From: Prevotella sp.
Lineage (GTDB): Bacteria; Bacteroidota; Bacteroidia; Bacteroidales; Bacteroidaceae
Length of the DNA: 64,000 nucleotides
Assembly: GCA_016291085.1 (NCBI GenBank)
Contig: JAEEVW010000013.1
Coordinates: 22,410-86,409, forward strand
Reading direction: 5' to 3'
The position numbers and the translations under genes were made by a program. The notes under the pieces were generated by a model. That model searched no databases. It saw nothing but the letters and a program-made list of their open reading frames with translations, and had not been told where the DNA came from. Below are positions 42,758 to 51,920 of the stretch, one piece after another (the stretch's first letter is position 1; every line of letters begins with the position of its first letter).

Positions 42758-45376
42758 ATGAAACTGACAAAGATATATTCCGGAATCATGGCGCTCCTCA
42801 TGGGAGCTGCCATGTTGACCGCCTGTAGCGATGACGACAGCTACACTTCCTATTCCACGCCATTGCTCACCGATGGTGCTGTGGTGACGGGTTCGTCAGA
42901 TGTCACTGCCACCACCGCCACGTTCTATGGTACGGTGGCTGGCCTTGAGCAAATGAACGCGGCATCGTATGCCACAGGATTCTACTGGGGCACCGATGCC
43001 AATGCACTCACCGAGACGGTTACCGCTGCCTCTGATGCCTCGTTTACGGGTACTGTCAGCGGCCTCGCGGTCAATCAGACCATCTATTATCAGGCCTATG
43101 TCACCCTGCAGGGACGTCTCACCTACAAGGGTGAAGTGAAGTCGCTGGTGACTACAAATGCCAAAGCCACGACAGGCGATGTCACTGACATTGACTTTGC
43201 CACCGCTACGATGGCTGGTACCGTCAGCCAGTATCCTGCCGATGCCACTGCCGGTATCGTCATCTCTACCTCCAGCGATCAGGAGGCCGTACGTGCCGGT
43301 TTGCGCCTGGCTGTCAACCCACTGGCCGACAGCTATAGCATCACGCAGGCTGGTCTGCTGCCCAACACGCACTACTACTATGCTGCCTATCTCGACCTCG
43401 GTTCTGGTGTGGTCTATGGCGATGTCAAGGATTTTGTCACAGCGGCCAACGACATCGATGTCGACGACGAGTTCGTCGACCTGGGACTCTCTGTGAAATG
43501 GGCCAAGCGCAACATCGGTGCCAAGACACCATCTGATATGGGTGGCCTCTTCGCCTTTGGCGACCTCACCGGATGCAATCCCAGCATCGAACCTGCCGAC
43601 TATGCTTCGGCTGACACCTACAAGTCGGCCCTCGACCTGGCCAATGTGGCCTTGGGTGGCAAGGGTACCCTGCCTACTGCCGACCTCTTCGAGGAACTCT
43701 TCAGCTTGTGTAAGACCGAATGGCTCGAAGCCGACGGTGTCTCTGGTTATCAGATTACCGGTCCTAACGGCAACAGCATCTTCCTGCCTGCCGCTGGTAA
43801 GCGCGTGGCCCACGAGGTCAGCGACCAGCGCACTCAGGGCTACTACCTGACGGGTTCTGTAAATGGGGGCAATTCACAGTATGCTGTCGACTACGAGTTC
43901 ACCTCTGCTACCCGTGCCCGCAGCACGCGTGCCGTCTACGAGGCACTCTCCGTACGTCCTGTCTCTACAGCCCGCAACATCAAGTTCCAGAAGGAACTGC
44001 TCTACAACACCTGGCACATCGACCTGCGTGCTGACGGCAGCCATGCCCACTTCGATAATCCTTGCTGGTTTATGGGTACTGACGACTCGTGGCGCACCAT
44101 CACCAATGGCGAACCCATCGTGGGCAATAGCTGGCTTTGGGCTCCTGGAGCAGGCGACTCTTGGGTCTATGGTGGTACAGCTCGCGACTTCGGTACGATG
44201 ACCTTCACTGAAGACGGCAAGGTCGTTGTCACCAAGATGGATGCCGAGGGTAATGCCACTACCGAGGAAGGCACCTATACTGTCGACGAGGCCAACAAGA
44301 CCATTACGCTGACCATCGACGTGCTCGATGTTCCCGCTCAGAGTGCCCGTGGCGACAACAAGCGCACCAAGCTCAACATCCTTTCGCTCACCGAAGAGAC
44401 CCTGCAGATTGGTATGCTCATCGACGGCAACTCTGGTCAGGTGTCGTTCAACTATGCTTCCGACATGGTCTATAGCGGTGTCTCTGTCAGCCTGCTGGCT
44501 GTCGGTTCCGACTGGGGTGGCACGTGGGGTTCTTCTCTGGCCATGCTCTCTCCGCAGGAGCTTGAGGGACAGCACACCGTCCGTTACGAGGGTGCCGTCA
44601 ATGGCGCCATGGTGACGCTGCTCGACTTTGTCGGTCTGAAACAGAAGTTCCCCAACGCTTTTGCCCGCATCGACGAGATCAAGCTCGACGGCCAGGCTAT
44701 CAAGTTCAATGCCAACAACTTCTGCTATGGCGACATCGAGAACAACGGCAACTACCGCATCGAGATGTTCAACATCTGGGGTAAGGGTGCTCAGAATGGT
44801 AAGATTGTTGCTTCGCCGTTCAGCAACCTGAAGGACGTCGACAGCGATCCTGCCTTTACCTTCGCACAATCGTGCGAAATCACCTTTACTGTCCGTCTTA
44901 GCGGTCCCGAGGCAACGTTCACGCCCAACCTCATCACCATTAATCCCAGCTGGGGCGGTACGTGGGGATTCAATCAGGGCGCTACGTTCCAGGTTACGCT
45001 GAATGCCGAGACGGCTAAGTACGAGGTGTCACAGCAAGACTTCAACATCCTCTACACCAGTGGCGACCATGCGGCAGGCTCTATCATGACCTTCGTGCAA
45101 ATTGACAACATCCGCAGTTGGTTCCCCACCATGCACTGTACGCTGAACTCGCTGAAACTCGACGGGCAGGGCGTCAGCTACGACAAGGCCGGGGTTCTCG
45201 ACAGCAATGAGAACGATGCCTATCGTCTGGAGCTTTGGAACATGTATGGTATGACCAGTCAGAGCGGCTGTGCCTTTGGTACACCTCAGGACGGTGTCAT
45301 CAAGGAGCTGGGCTTCAGCAACTCCATGGAGCTGAACTTCACCATTAACAGCCTCTTTGCTGTCCCCGAGTTCTGA
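42758..45376 (+). CDS. PUL surface lipoprotein with a Fib_succ_major-like domain
   Basis: A protein of about 872 residues with lipobox MLTACSDD. Two fibronectin-like modules come first (DVTATTATFYGTVAGLEQM; DIDFATATMAGTVSQYP). A domain beginning FVDLGLSVKWAKRNIGAKTP and ending RAVYEALSVRPV follows, resembling the Fibrobacter-major-paralogue domain. Then comes a lipocalin-like stretch (WLWAPGAGDSWVYGGTARDF) and two similar C-terminal binding modules, each with RIEMFNIWG or RLELWNMYG near its end. The duplicated modules suggest two glycan-binding sites. It follows the other SusE/F-position gene in the operon. Confidence 0.8.
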   Translation: MKLTKIYSGIMALLMGAAMLTACSDDDSYTSYSTPLLTDGAVVTGSSDVTATTATFYGTVAGLEQMNAASYATGFYWGTDANALTETVTAASDASFTGTVSGLAVNQTIYYQAYVTLQGRLTYKGEVKSLVTTNAKATTGDVTDIDFATATMAGTVSQYPADATAGIVISTSSDQEAVRAGLRLAVNPLADSYSITQAGLLPNTHYYYAAYLDLGSGVVYGDVKDFVTAANDIDVDDEFVDLGLSVKWAKRNIGAKTPSDMGGLFAFGDLTGCNPSIEPADYASADTYKSALDLANVALGGKGTLPTADLFEELFSLCKTEWLEADGVSGYQITGPNGNSIFLPAAGKRVAHEVSDQRTQGYYLTGSVNGGNSQYAVDYEFTSATRARSTRAVYEALSVRPVSTARNIKFQKELLYNTWHIDLRADGSHAHFDNPCWFMGTDDSWRTITNGEPIVGNSWLWAPGAGDSWVYGGTARDFGTMTFTEDGKVVVTKMDAEGNATTEEGTYTVDEANKTITLTIDVLDVPAQSARGDNKRTKLNILSLTEETLQIGMLIDGNSGQVSFNYASDMVYSGVSVSLLAVGSDWGGTWGSSLAMLSPQELEGQHTVRYEGAVNGAMVTLLDFVGLKQKFPNAFARIDEIKLDGQAIKFNANNFCYGDIENNGNYRIEMFNIWGKGAQNGKIVASPFSNLKDVDSDPAFTFAQSCEITFTVRLSGPEATFTPNLITINPSWGGTWGFNQGATFQVTLNAETAKYEVSQQDFNILYTSGDHAAGSIMTFVQIDNIRSWFPTMHCTLNSLKLDGQGVSYDKAGVLDSNENDAYRLELWNMYGMTSQSGCAFGTPQDGVIKELGFSNSMELNFTINSLFAVPEF

Positions 45377-45469
45377 TTGATAAGTGATAAGTGATAAGTG
45401 AAAAGTGATAAGTGAAAAGTGATAAGTGATAAGTGAAACATGAAACTTGAAACATGAAACCCTGAAGAT
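45377..45469 (+). repeat. GATAAGTG/GAAACATGAAAC spacer
   Basis: About eight GATAAGTG or GAAAAGTG words are followed by GAAACATGAAACTTGAAAC, the same order as in the spacer at 42.72 kb. It separates two genes of the same operon. Confidence 0.88.
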
Positions 45470-47008
45470 ATGAAAATGAAATCCTTTTTCACGCTGTTGG
45501 TGGCATGCTTTGCCACCACAGCGCTCGTCGCGTGCAGCGACGACAGTAATGATAATGGTGGCGGCATCCCTGTCAGCCAACTGACAGTCCGCCCCCAGTC
45601 TCTCTCGTTTGACAGTGAGGGTGGCGAGCAAGTCATCCGAGCCCAGGCTCCCAGTCAGGCTACTGCTACAAGCAGTGCCGACTGGTGCCAGGTCACTGTC
45701 GGCACACAGTATGGCGATGTGAAGATTACGCCTGTTACTGTGACCGTTGCCGCCAACCCCACTACTTATGAGCGCACGGCAGTCATCACCATCACTGCCG
45801 GCAGTCAGACCGAGACAGTCTCGGTCACACAGGCCGAGGGCAGTGCCACCATTCCTTCTGGCAGCATCACCAAGGGTGCTCAGGACATTGCTGCCCTCAT
45901 GTATCCTGGCTGGAACCTAGGCAACACACTCGAAGCCACAGGCAGTGGCCTGGGAGCCGAGACCTCGTGGCAGCCCACACGCACCACGCAGCAGATTATC
46001 GATGCTGTCAAGGCCGCTGGATTCCGCTCCGTACGCATACCCTGTTCGTGGGACATCCACTCCACCAATGGCACCATCGATGCCGAATGGCTGGCACGCG
46101 TCAGGCAGGTTGTCGACTACTGCATCAACGACGGACTCTATGTCGTGCTCAACGACCACTGGGACAATGGGTGGATCGAGGTGCTGGGCTTCAGCAAGAG
46201 CAGCTCGTCTTACCAGCCTGTCGACGAGAGCGACATCACCGCAAAGATCAGTCGTCTGAAAGAGCTCTGGACTCAGATTGCCACCGCCTTCAGCGACTAC
46301 GACGAGCACCTGCTCTTTGCCGGACTCAACGAGCCCTTCCAGGAGTATACGCTCTTCAGCACACGCCATGCCGAGCTCACACCCATCCTCGTGCGCTACA
46401 ACCAGGCCTTCGTCGAGGCTGTGCGTGCCACGGGCGGCAACAACGCCCAGCGCACACTGGTCGTTCAGGGACCTTCCACCAGCATAAACTCGTCCGTACA
46501 GTATATGCCCGCCTCCGTACTGCCCGAGGCTGCCGGACGACTGATGGTCGAGGTACACTACTACGACCCGGGCCAGTTCTGCGGAACGTACGATGCCAGT
46601 GGCGATAAGGCCTACTACTACTGGGGTGCCGACAACCACGGGCCTGACCACAACCCCACCTATGGTGAGGAGACCTATCTGAACAGCCAGTTCGCCAAAC
46701 TGAAGACGACCTATACCTCGAAGGGCTATCCCGTCATCATCGGCGAGTATGCTGCCCTGCAGCGTACCATCACCGCTGGCGACCAGACCAAGCACGACGC
46801 CTCGGTCAAGCACTACTACAAGTACCTCAACGCACAGGCTATCCGGAATGGCATCGTTCCCTTCGCATGGGACACCAACGACACCAGCGGACTGGGCAAG
46901 GAGAGTGGTTCTACCACCATCATCGACCGTGCCAAGGTCAGCGTCATCGGCTCAAATGCCATGAAGGGCATTCAGGAGGCTGTTGCTGAAACAACATGGA
47001 ACAACTGA
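45470..47008 (+). CDS. BACON-GH5 endo-glycanase lipoprotein
   Basis: A 512-residue lipoprotein (TALVACSDD). Residues about 37-125 are a BACON domain (LSFDSEGGEQVIRAQAP; TYERTAVITITAGSQTETVS). The rest is a GH5 barrel: GWNLGNTLEA, RSVRIPCSW, LNDHWDNGW, the acid/base glutamate in LLFAGLNEPF, and the nucleophile in YPVIIGEYA. The BACON-GH5 order and the GWNLGNTLEA start are like GH5 subfamily 4 endo-glucanases and xyloglucanases. As the last PUL gene it would cut the backbone at the cell surface before SusC/D import. The likely target is a beta-1,4-glucan, xyloglucan or mannan. Confidence 0.92.
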   Translation: MKMKSFFTLLVACFATTALVACSDDSNDNGGGIPVSQLTVRPQSLSFDSEGGEQVIRAQAPSQATATSSADWCQVTVGTQYGDVKITPVTVTVAANPTTYERTAVITITAGSQTETVSVTQAEGSATIPSGSITKGAQDIAALMYPGWNLGNTLEATGSGLGAETSWQPTRTTQQIIDAVKAAGFRSVRIPCSWDIHSTNGTIDAEWLARVRQVVDYCINDGLYVVLNDHWDNGWIEVLGFSKSSSSYQPVDESDITAKISRLKELWTQIATAFSDYDEHLLFAGLNEPFQEYTLFSTRHAELTPILVRYNQAFVEAVRATGGNNAQRTLVVQGPSTSINSSVQYMPASVLPEAAGRLMVEVHYYDPGQFCGTYDASGDKAYYYWGADNHGPDHNPTYGEETYLNSQFAKLKTTYTSKGYPVIIGEYAALQRTITAGDQTKHDASVKHYYKYLNAQAIRNGIVPFAWDTNDTSGLGKESGSTTIIDRAKVSVIGSNAMKGIQEAVAETTWNN

Positions 47009-47049
47009 GATTTTGATTCATAGTATAATGTGTCTAACACCTGAAACAC

Positions 47050-47088
47050 AAGAGTGCGCGTGGCCCAACACCACGTGCACTCTTTCTT
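47050..47088. terminator. Terminator between the PUL and thyA
   Basis: AAGAGTGCGCGTGG (47050-47063) pairs over 14 bases (one wobble) with CCACGTGCACTCTT (47071-47084), with a 7-base loop and T-rich flank. It ends the PUL operon and can also stop the opposing thyA transcript. Confidence 0.85.
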
Positions 47089-47106
47089 GCGTCAAATGCG
47101 GGGCGT

Positions 47107-47922
47107 TTACACGGAGACTTCCGCCTTGATGTGGGGATGAGGATCGTAGCCTTCAAGCAGGAAGTCGTCGTAGTGGAAGTCGAAGATGTTCTTGACGTCG
47201 GGGTTGATCTTCATGACGGGCAGGGGACGCGGGTCGCGGGTGAGCTGCAGACGGGCCTGCTCGAGGTGGTTCAGATAGAGGTGGGTGTCGCCCGTAGTAT
47301 GGATGAAGTCGCCGGGACGGAATCCCGTAACCTGTGCCATCATCTGGAGTAGCAGGGCATAGGAGGCGATGTTGAACGGCACCCCGAGGAAGGTGTCGGC
47401 AGAGCGCTGGTAGAGTTGCAGCGAGAGGCGTCCCTGGGCGTCCTGGCCGTCGGGATAGTCGACGTAGAACTGGAAGATGGTGTGGCAGGGGGGCAGGGCC
47501 ATCTTGTTGACCTCAGCAACGTTCCACGCCGAGACAATCATGCGGCGTGAATTGGGATTGGTCTTCAGTTGGTCGACAACGTACTGTATCTGGTCGATGA
47601 CGCCCCCGTCGTAGTCGGGCCATGAGCGCCACTGGTGACCATAGACGGGACCCAGCTCGCCGTTCTCGTCGGCCCACTCGTCCCAAATGTGTACGTTGTT
47701 CTCTTGCAGGAACCTGATGTTGGTGCTGCCTTTGAGGAACCAGAGCAGTTCGTAGATGATTCCTTTCAGATAGAGTTTCTTGGTGGTCAGGAGGGGGAAA
47801 CCCTCGCTGAGGGGATAGCGGCTCTGGGTGCCGAAAATGCTGATGGTGCCGGTGCCGGTGCGGTCGCCTTTCTGCGTTCCTTCGGTGAGGATGCGGTTAA
47901 GTATGTCTAAGTATTGCTTCAT
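47107..47922 (-). CDS. thyA: Thymidylate synthase
   Basis: A 271-residue enzyme converting dUMP to dTMP with methylene-tetrahydrofolate. Motifs are DRTGTGT near the start, the catalytic cysteine in [31 protein letters not shown], and [17 protein letters not shown] place the start at 47922 ([17 protein letters not shown]), which matches ThyA proteins; longer frames run into the upstream gene. It overlaps the end of the RsmF-like gene by 26 bases. Confidence 0.97.
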   Translation of the reverse strand: MKQYLDILNRILTEGTQKGDRTGTGTISIFGTQSRYPLSEGFPLLTTKKLYLKGIIYELLWFLKGSTNIRFLQENNVHIWDEWADENGELGPVYGHQWRSWPDYDGGVIDQIQYVVDQLKTNPNSRRMIVSAWNVAEVNKMALPPCHTIFQFYVDYPDGQDAQGRLSLQLYQRSADTFLGVPFNIASYALLLQMMAQVTGFRPGDFIHTTGDTHLYLNHLEQARLQLTRDPRPLPVMKINPDVKNIFDFHYDDFLLEGYDPHPHIKAEVSV

Positions 47923-49189
47923 AATCTGTGGGTATATGAGTGGTTTTGATTCTCCAGGGTTTGGGATAGAGGTTGTTTGCGCGCGAGCCGATGTTCTTGA
48001 CACATCCGAGGGGATGGCCCATGAAACAGACCTCGACGATGCCACGAGGGGTGTCAGGAGGCAAGATCAGGGCTTCGCCACGCAGGAACTTCATGGCCTC
48101 AGCATAGCTGACCTCAATGTGGAGTGTTGAATGTGGAGTGTTGAATGATTCTCGCTTCGCTGCGATGTTTGAATGTTGAATTCTCAATTCTTCATTGATC
48201 AATCGCCGTATGCGACCATTCCTCATTCCACATTCCTCATTCAACAATCGGCTTGGCGACCATTTCTCATTCCTCATTCCACATTCCACATTCGCTTTGC
48301 GGATGACGCAAAGGAAGAGTCCTTCGCCGCGCGAGATGCCAGGGATGAAACGGTAGACAGGTTCGTGGAACCCTTCGAGCAGGGAGCCGGTGATGTGCCA
48401 CTCGGGCTTGGTATCGATGGGCAGCACCTCGGCGTCGTCGAACTCGCTGAGCAGCCAGCGGATGTTTTCTTCGTTCTCCTTTGTATTAAATGTACACGTA
48501 CTATAGATGAGTATTCCGCCGTCGTTGAGGCAGCCCCAAGCGTCGCTGACAATGTCGCGTTGCAACTGCCAGCATTTCTCGACGTTCTGGGGGCTCCACT
48601 CGCGGATGGTAGCTTCGTCTTTGCGGAACATGCCTTCACCCGAGCAGGGCACGTCGCAAAGAATGAGATCGAACTTCATCTTGGCCTTTCGGTAGTCGCG
48701 CGGGTAGGCGTTGGTGACGATATGGTTCGGATAACCCCACTTCTCGACGTTCTCCAACAGGATGCTGGCACGCTGGCGGACGGGCTCGTTGGAATAGAGC
48801 ACGCAGTCAGTGGGCAGGGCAGCACGGAGTAGGGTGGACTTGCCGCCAGGTGCAGCACACAAATCAAGGGCATTAAGGGTGTTTTCCCTAAATATCTGGC
48901 GGAGGACTTCGTCGAGGAACATCGAGGCGGCTTCCTGGACGTAGTAGCAGCCGGCATGGAACAGCGGATCCATGGTAAAGTTGGGGCGCTGCTTCAAATA
49001 GTAGCCATCGCGACACCAAGGAACAGGCTCAACATCTTCCATCAGCCATCTTCCATCTGCCATCTTTCGGGGATTCAGGCGTATGCTGACAGGGGCATCC
49101 TCTTCGAACGACTGCAAATAGCGTTCGAAGCGCTCCGCGCCCATCAGTAGGCGGGTGTTTTCCGTGAATATGGCAGGTAATTGCGTCAT
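47897..49189 (-). CDS. RsmF/NOL1-family RNA m5C methyltransferase carrying repeat-derived inserts
   Basis: A 430-residue NOL1/NOP2/sun-type enzyme. The SAM site is [18 protein letters not shown]. The two catalytic cysteines are in [17 protein letters not shown] and [19 protein letters not shown]-terminal PUA-like region ends [20 protein letters not shown]. It should methylate a cytosine in rRNA or tRNA. Two stretches are clearly not ancestral: [11 protein letters not shown] (49038-49070, an ATGGAAGATGG repeat) and about 60 residues at 48115-48294 ([10 protein letters not shown]...[12 protein letters not shown]) that are translated intergenic repeats. The frame stays open through both and the C-terminal domain is conserved, so the protein is probably functional. 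Confidence 0.9.
   Translation of the reverse strand: MTQLPAIFTENTRLLMGAERFERYLQSFEEDAPVSIRLNPRKMADGRWLMEDVEPVPWCRDGYYLKQRPNFTMDPLFHAGCYYVQEAASMFLDEVLRQIFRENTLNALDLCAAPGGKSTLLRAALPTDCVLYSNEPVRQRASILLENVEKWGYPNHIVTNAYPRDYRKAKMKFDLILCDVPCSGEGMFRKDEATIREWSPQNVEKCWQLQRDIVSDAWGCLNDGGILIYSTCTFNTKENEENIRWLLSEFDDAEVLPIDTKPEWHITGSLLEGFHEPVYRFIPGISRGEGLFLCVIRKANVECGMRNEKWSPSRLLNEECGMRNGRIRRLINEELRIQHSNIAAKRESFNTPHSTLHIEVSYAEAMKFLRGEALILPPDTPRGIVEVCFMGHPLGCVKNIGSRANNLYPKPWRIKTTHIPTDYEAILRHT
48115..48294. repeat. Composite intergenic repeat inside the RsmF-like gene
   Basis: The stretch from about 48139 to 48241 is highly similar to the spacer at 3941-4050: both contain TTGAATGATTCTCGCTTCGC, then GAATTCTCAATT, then TTCATTGATCAATCGCCGTA, then CACATTCCTCATT. 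At 3941 the copy is mostly intergenic; here it is coding. Confidence 0.9.
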
Positions 49190-49196
49190 TTGCTTG

Positions 49197-49204
49197 CAAA
49201 GTTA
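49197..49204 (-). promoter_or_regulatory. Promoter -7 box of the RsmF-like gene
   Basis: TAACTTTG on the minus strand ends seven bases before the ATG at 49189, so the transcript would be leaderless or nearly so. Confidence 0.6.
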
Positions 49205-49298
49205 CGAAAAGTTGAGCGCAAAACAAAAGAACTGGTTCTTTTTTTTGCCGAAACGTAGTAAGTTCGCGATTTTATCGCAAAGTTACTATTTTTTTTCG

Positions 49299-49306
49299 TA
49301 TCTTTG
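49299..49306 (+). promoter_or_regulatory. Promoter -7 box of the DUF2807/sigma operon
   Basis: TATCTTTG followed by GCAAC, 58 bases upstream of the ATG at 49365. Exact consensus. Confidence 0.65.
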
Positions 49307-49364
49307 CAACTAATTAATGATTTATTGCGTCTAACAGACAAAAGAAACAAAAAAAAACGACAGT

Positions 49365-50069
49365 ATGAAAAAGGTATTATTTGCAGTTTTGACTCTCGGA
49401 ATGCTGACTTCCTGTTCTTGTCACGGATTCAAAGCAAGTTGGCACAAAACCGAGGCACACGGTGAGGAAACCCGTTCGATAACGGGCTTCGAGCGCATAT
49501 TCCTGCAGGGATCGTTAGACGTGAAATACATGCAGGGTGATTCGTTCTCGGTGAAGGTTGACGCTCCTGTAGAAGTGATTAAAGACGTGGAAACGCGTGT
49601 GGATGGCAACGTTCTGACTATTAAAATGAAGGGCGATGGCCATTTCCTGAACTTTGGCGTGTCGGACAGCGATGATGTTACCGTTTATGTCACATCGCCC
49701 GACTTCCTGGGCGTTACGCTGCAGGGCTCAGGCGACTTCGAGTGTCAGGGGCTGTTGGATACGGATAATCTCGATATTGAATTGCAGGGTTCCGGCGACA
49801 TCGAGTTCGACAACATCGTCTGCGACAAGGTTGACGTGTCGGTGCTGGGTTCCGGCGATGTGAAGCTGAAGAACGTCAAGACCCTGCAGTCAGTGAACGA
49901 GGTGGTAGGCTCTGGCGACATCAAGATCCACTATGACAACAGCGGTAACGTCGAATCCACCATCGTTGGTTCTGGCGACATCACCCTCTCGGGCCAAGTG
50001 AAGCGTAGCACTTATGAGATTCGCGGTTCTGGCGATATGAATACGGGTAACTTAATAGTTAAGAATTAA
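49365..50069 (+). CDS. DUF2807 (GIN-domain) exported beta-helix-like protein
   Basis: A 234-residue protein with a lipoprotein-like start (MLTSCSCHG). It carries the DUF2807 head-GIN pattern: ITGFERIFLQGSLDVKYMQG, then seven GSGD or near-GSGD turns (LQGSGDFECQG, LQGSGDIEFDN, VLGSGDVKLKN, VVGSGDIKIHY, IVGSGDITLSG, IRGSGDMNTG). The repeats make a parallel beta-roll. Such proteins are commonly co-encoded with PspC and sigma factors in Bacteroidales, as here, suggesting envelope-stress function. The exact role is unknown. Confidence 0.85.
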   Translation: MKKVLFAVLTLGMLTSCSCHGFKASWHKTEAHGEETRSITGFERIFLQGSLDVKYMQGDSFSVKVDAPVEVIKDVETRVDGNVLTIKMKGDGHFLNFGVSDSDDVTVYVTSPDFLGVTLQGSGDFECQGLLDTDNLDIELQGSGDIEFDNIVCDKVDVSVLGSGDVKLKNVKTLQSVNEVVGSGDIKIHYDNSGNVESTIVGSGDITLSGQVKRSTYEIRGSGDMNTGNLIVKN

Positions 50070-50101
50070 GAGTTAAGAAAAATACCAAAACAAATACGAT
50101 T

Positions 50102-50821
50102 ATGAAGAAAGTTCTAATAACATTAGCAATGATGCTGGCTCTCGGAACGGGAGCGCAGGCAGCCTCACAGAAGCACCGTCACACTCCACAGCAGGAGTTG
50201 AGCGACTCGACGGGCAAGGACGGTGTAGTGGTGTACTCGGATACCACGAGTTCGGATACGACGATCCGTGCCTCTAAGGGACATGTTACCATCAACACCC
50301 CCATGGGCTCGCACTCCTGGGACTATGACGTGGACGACGATGAGGACTTTGGCAACATGATTCACAACGCCGTCAGCCACATGGGAAGCAAGGATATTGC
50401 AGGCATGTTCTTTGTGCTGTGCGTACTGCTCATCATCTTCGTGCTGGCACCCGTGCTGATTATCATTGCGCTGTTCTACTTCATCAACAAGAACCGCAAG
50501 GAGAAGATGCGCCTGGCCCAGATGGCCATGCAGCAGGGACAGCCCATCCCCGATCAGTTGCTGAACGATAAGCCGGGTGATACCGATCAGGAATATCAGA
50601 GCGGCATGCGTCAGTGCTTTGTAGGCGTGGGACTGATGATCTTCCTGGGTTATGCTGCTGGCACAGTAGGCTTCGGCATCGGTGCACTGGTGTTCTGCAT
50701 CGGACTGGGCAAGGTGTTTGCCTCGAGGACGGCCACCCGCCGCGATCAGGACATGCGCGACTTGAATTCACAGAATAGACGAGATAATAACGACGATTTA
50801 ACACAGAATAATTATGACTAA
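50102..50821 (+). CDS. Membrane protein of DUF6249 type
   Basis: A 239-residue protein: signal peptide (ending TGAQA), an acidic periplasmic part (DYDVDDDEDFG), a helix pair near DIAGMFFVLCVLLIIFVLAP, and two more helices (QCFVGVGLMIFLGYAAG; GIGALVFCIGLGKVF). A charged cytoplasmic tail ends NDDLTQNNYD. The family assignment comes from this layout and the neighbours. It overlaps the PspC gene by eight bases, implying coupled expression. Confidence 0.65.
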   Translation: MKKVLITLAMMLALGTGAQAASQKHRHTPQQELSDSTGKDGVVVYSDTTSSDTTIRASKGHVTINTPMGSHSWDYDVDDDEDFGNMIHNAVSHMGSKDIAGMFFVLCVLLIIFVLAPVLIIIALFYFINKNRKEKMRLAQMAMQQGQPIPDQLLNDKPGDTDQEYQSGMRQCFVGVGLMIFLGYAAGTVGFGIGALVFCIGLGKVFASRTATRRDQDMRDLNSQNRRDNNDDLTQNNYD

Positions 50822-51017
50822 GAGACTTTTTCGCAGTAATGACCGCGTATTGGGCGGCGTCTGCGCAGGATTTGCAGAGTATATGGACTTCGATCCCGTA
50901 GCTGTTCGTTTGGGTTATGCAGCACTGACACTGTTCACCGCATTCGCAGGCATACCGTTCTACATCGTAGCATGGATCATCATTCCTGGAAAGGATCAGA
51001 TCATTCGACAGCAGTAA
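50814..51017 (+). CDS. PspC-domain membrane protein
   Basis: A 67-residue PspC-domain protein: KRLFRSNDRVLGGVCAGFAEY, then DFDPVAVRLGYAALTLF and a single hydrophobic helix ending VAWIIIPGKD. PspC proteins act in envelope-stress signalling. It is encoded between the DUF6249-like gene and the sigma factor, whose ATG follows its stop directly (TAAATG). Confidence 0.92.
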   Translation: MTKRLFRSNDRVLGGVCAGFAEYMDFDPVAVRLGYAALTLFTAFAGIPFYIVAWIIIPGKDQIIRQQ

Positions 51018-51581
51018 ATGGCATCGCTCACCGACATCTCCCTCGTAGCACAGGTGGCTATATCGGGCAACCGACGGGCTTTCGACGAGCTCGTACGCCG
51101 ATATCAGTCACCCGTGCGCAGGTTCTTCCTGCATCAGACGCTGGGAGACAGTCAGCTGAGCGACGACTTGGCGCAAGACACGTTCATCAAGGCTTATACG
51201 AACATCGCCTCGTTTCGTGGCCTGGCCTCATTCCAGACGTGGATCATGCGCATTGCCTATAACGTGTTTTACGACTACACGCGCAAGACCCACCCTCAGT
51301 CCCTCCCTATAGGGAGGGAAATAGATGGACTTATCAGTGACTACTCCCCTCCATATAGGGAGGGGGCGGGGGTGGGTCTGAAGATGGACATCTACGCCGC
51401 CTTGGCACTGTTGAAGCCTGACGAACGCACGTGCATCACGCTGCAGCTCATCGACGGATACGACATTGCAGCCATTGCGAAGATTACGCAAATCAAGGAG
51501 GGAACGGTGAAGTCGCATCTCTCCAGAGGTAAAGAGAAATTGGCAAACTATTTAAGACAGAATGGATATGATAGAAGATAA
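51018..51581 (+). CDS. ECF-type sigma factor with a palindromic-repeat insert between sigma2 and sigma4
   Basis: A 187-residue ECF sigma factor. Sigma2: FDELVRRYQSPVRRFFLHQT and SDDLAQDTFIKAYTNIASFR with FQTWIMRIAYNVFYDYTR. Sigma4: TLQLIDGYDIAAIAKITQIK with EGTVKSHLSRGKEKL. Between them about 32 residues (HPQSLPIGREIDGLISDYSP...) are encoded by a GC-rich palindromic repeat at 51286-51380. The linker of ECF factors is normally short and flexible, so the insert is probably tolerated. The next gene, a small membrane protein, may be its anti-sigma partner. Confidence 0.93.
   Translation: MASLTDISLVAQVAISGNRRAFDELVRRYQSPVRRFFLHQTLGDSQLSDDLAQDTFIKAYTNIASFRGLASFQTWIMRIAYNVFYDYTRKTHPQSLPIGREIDGLISDYSPPYREGAGVGLKMDIYAALALLKPDERTCITLQLIDGYDIAAIAKITQIKEGTVKSHLSRGKEKLANYLRQNGYDRR
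51286..51380. repeat. GC-rich palindromic repeat inside the sigma-factor gene
   Basis: Outer arms AGACCCACCC (51286-51295) and GGGTGGGTCT (51371-51380) are perfectly complementary. Inside lie the perfect palindrome TCCCTCCCTATAGGGAGGGA (51301-51320) and CCCCTCC/GGAGGGG arms (51347/51360). The same words occur at 13918 and 61687. Confidence 0.88.
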
Positions 51582-51903
51582 CGATAGCCTGCTTCAGCAG
51601 TTTTTCAGCGAGGCAGCCAGCCAGCAGATAGCCGACGATGGCTTCACCGAACGGGTGATGCAGCGTCTGCCGTCGCGCATGAATTGGTTTGTGCGCATCT
51701 GGAACACCGTGTGCATCGGGCTCTTTGCCGTGTTGTTTATCGTGTTCCGCGGTTGGGAGTTGCTGGCCGTACAGCTCGAAGTCATGCTTCGCACCATGTC
51801 CACGCATTCGTTCAGCATCAACCTGCTGATGGTGTTCACCATCGTTTTCGGATTGCTGTTTGTGGGAGTGGGAGAGGTTGCGTTAAAAGTGAAGAATGAA
51901 TAG
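51562..51903 (+). CDS. Small membrane protein, DUF5056-like, possible anti-sigma partner
   Basis: A 113-residue protein overlapping the sigma gene by 20 bases. Residues 1-40 are a soluble helix region (LLQQFFSEAASQQIADDGF; VMQRLPSR). Two membrane helices follow (IWNTVCIGLFAVLFIVFRG; INLLMVFTIVFGLLFVGVG). A short N-terminal helix plus membrane anchor next to an ECF sigma gene fits an anti-sigma factor. The final residues KVKNE come from a GTGAAGAATGAA repeat. Confidence 0.7.
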   Translation: MDMIEDNDSLLQQFFSEAASQQIADDGFTERVMQRLPSRMNWFVRIWNTVCIGLFAVLFIVFRGWELLAVQLEVMLRTMSTHSFSINLLMVFTIVFGLLFVGVGEVALKVKNE

Positions 51904-51920
51904 TGAATTTTTCACTATTC
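51898..51920. terminator. Convergent terminator-like stem
   Basis: GAATAGTGAA (51898-51907) pairs with TTCACTATTC (51911-51920) around a three-base loop. It overlaps the ends of both convergent genes and is built from the GAAGAATGAATAGTGAA repeat. Confidence 0.65.

Noticed and set aside
47923..48045. Longer thyA frame
   Set aside because: The extension has no similarity to thymidylate synthases and lies in the end of the methyltransferase gene in another frame.
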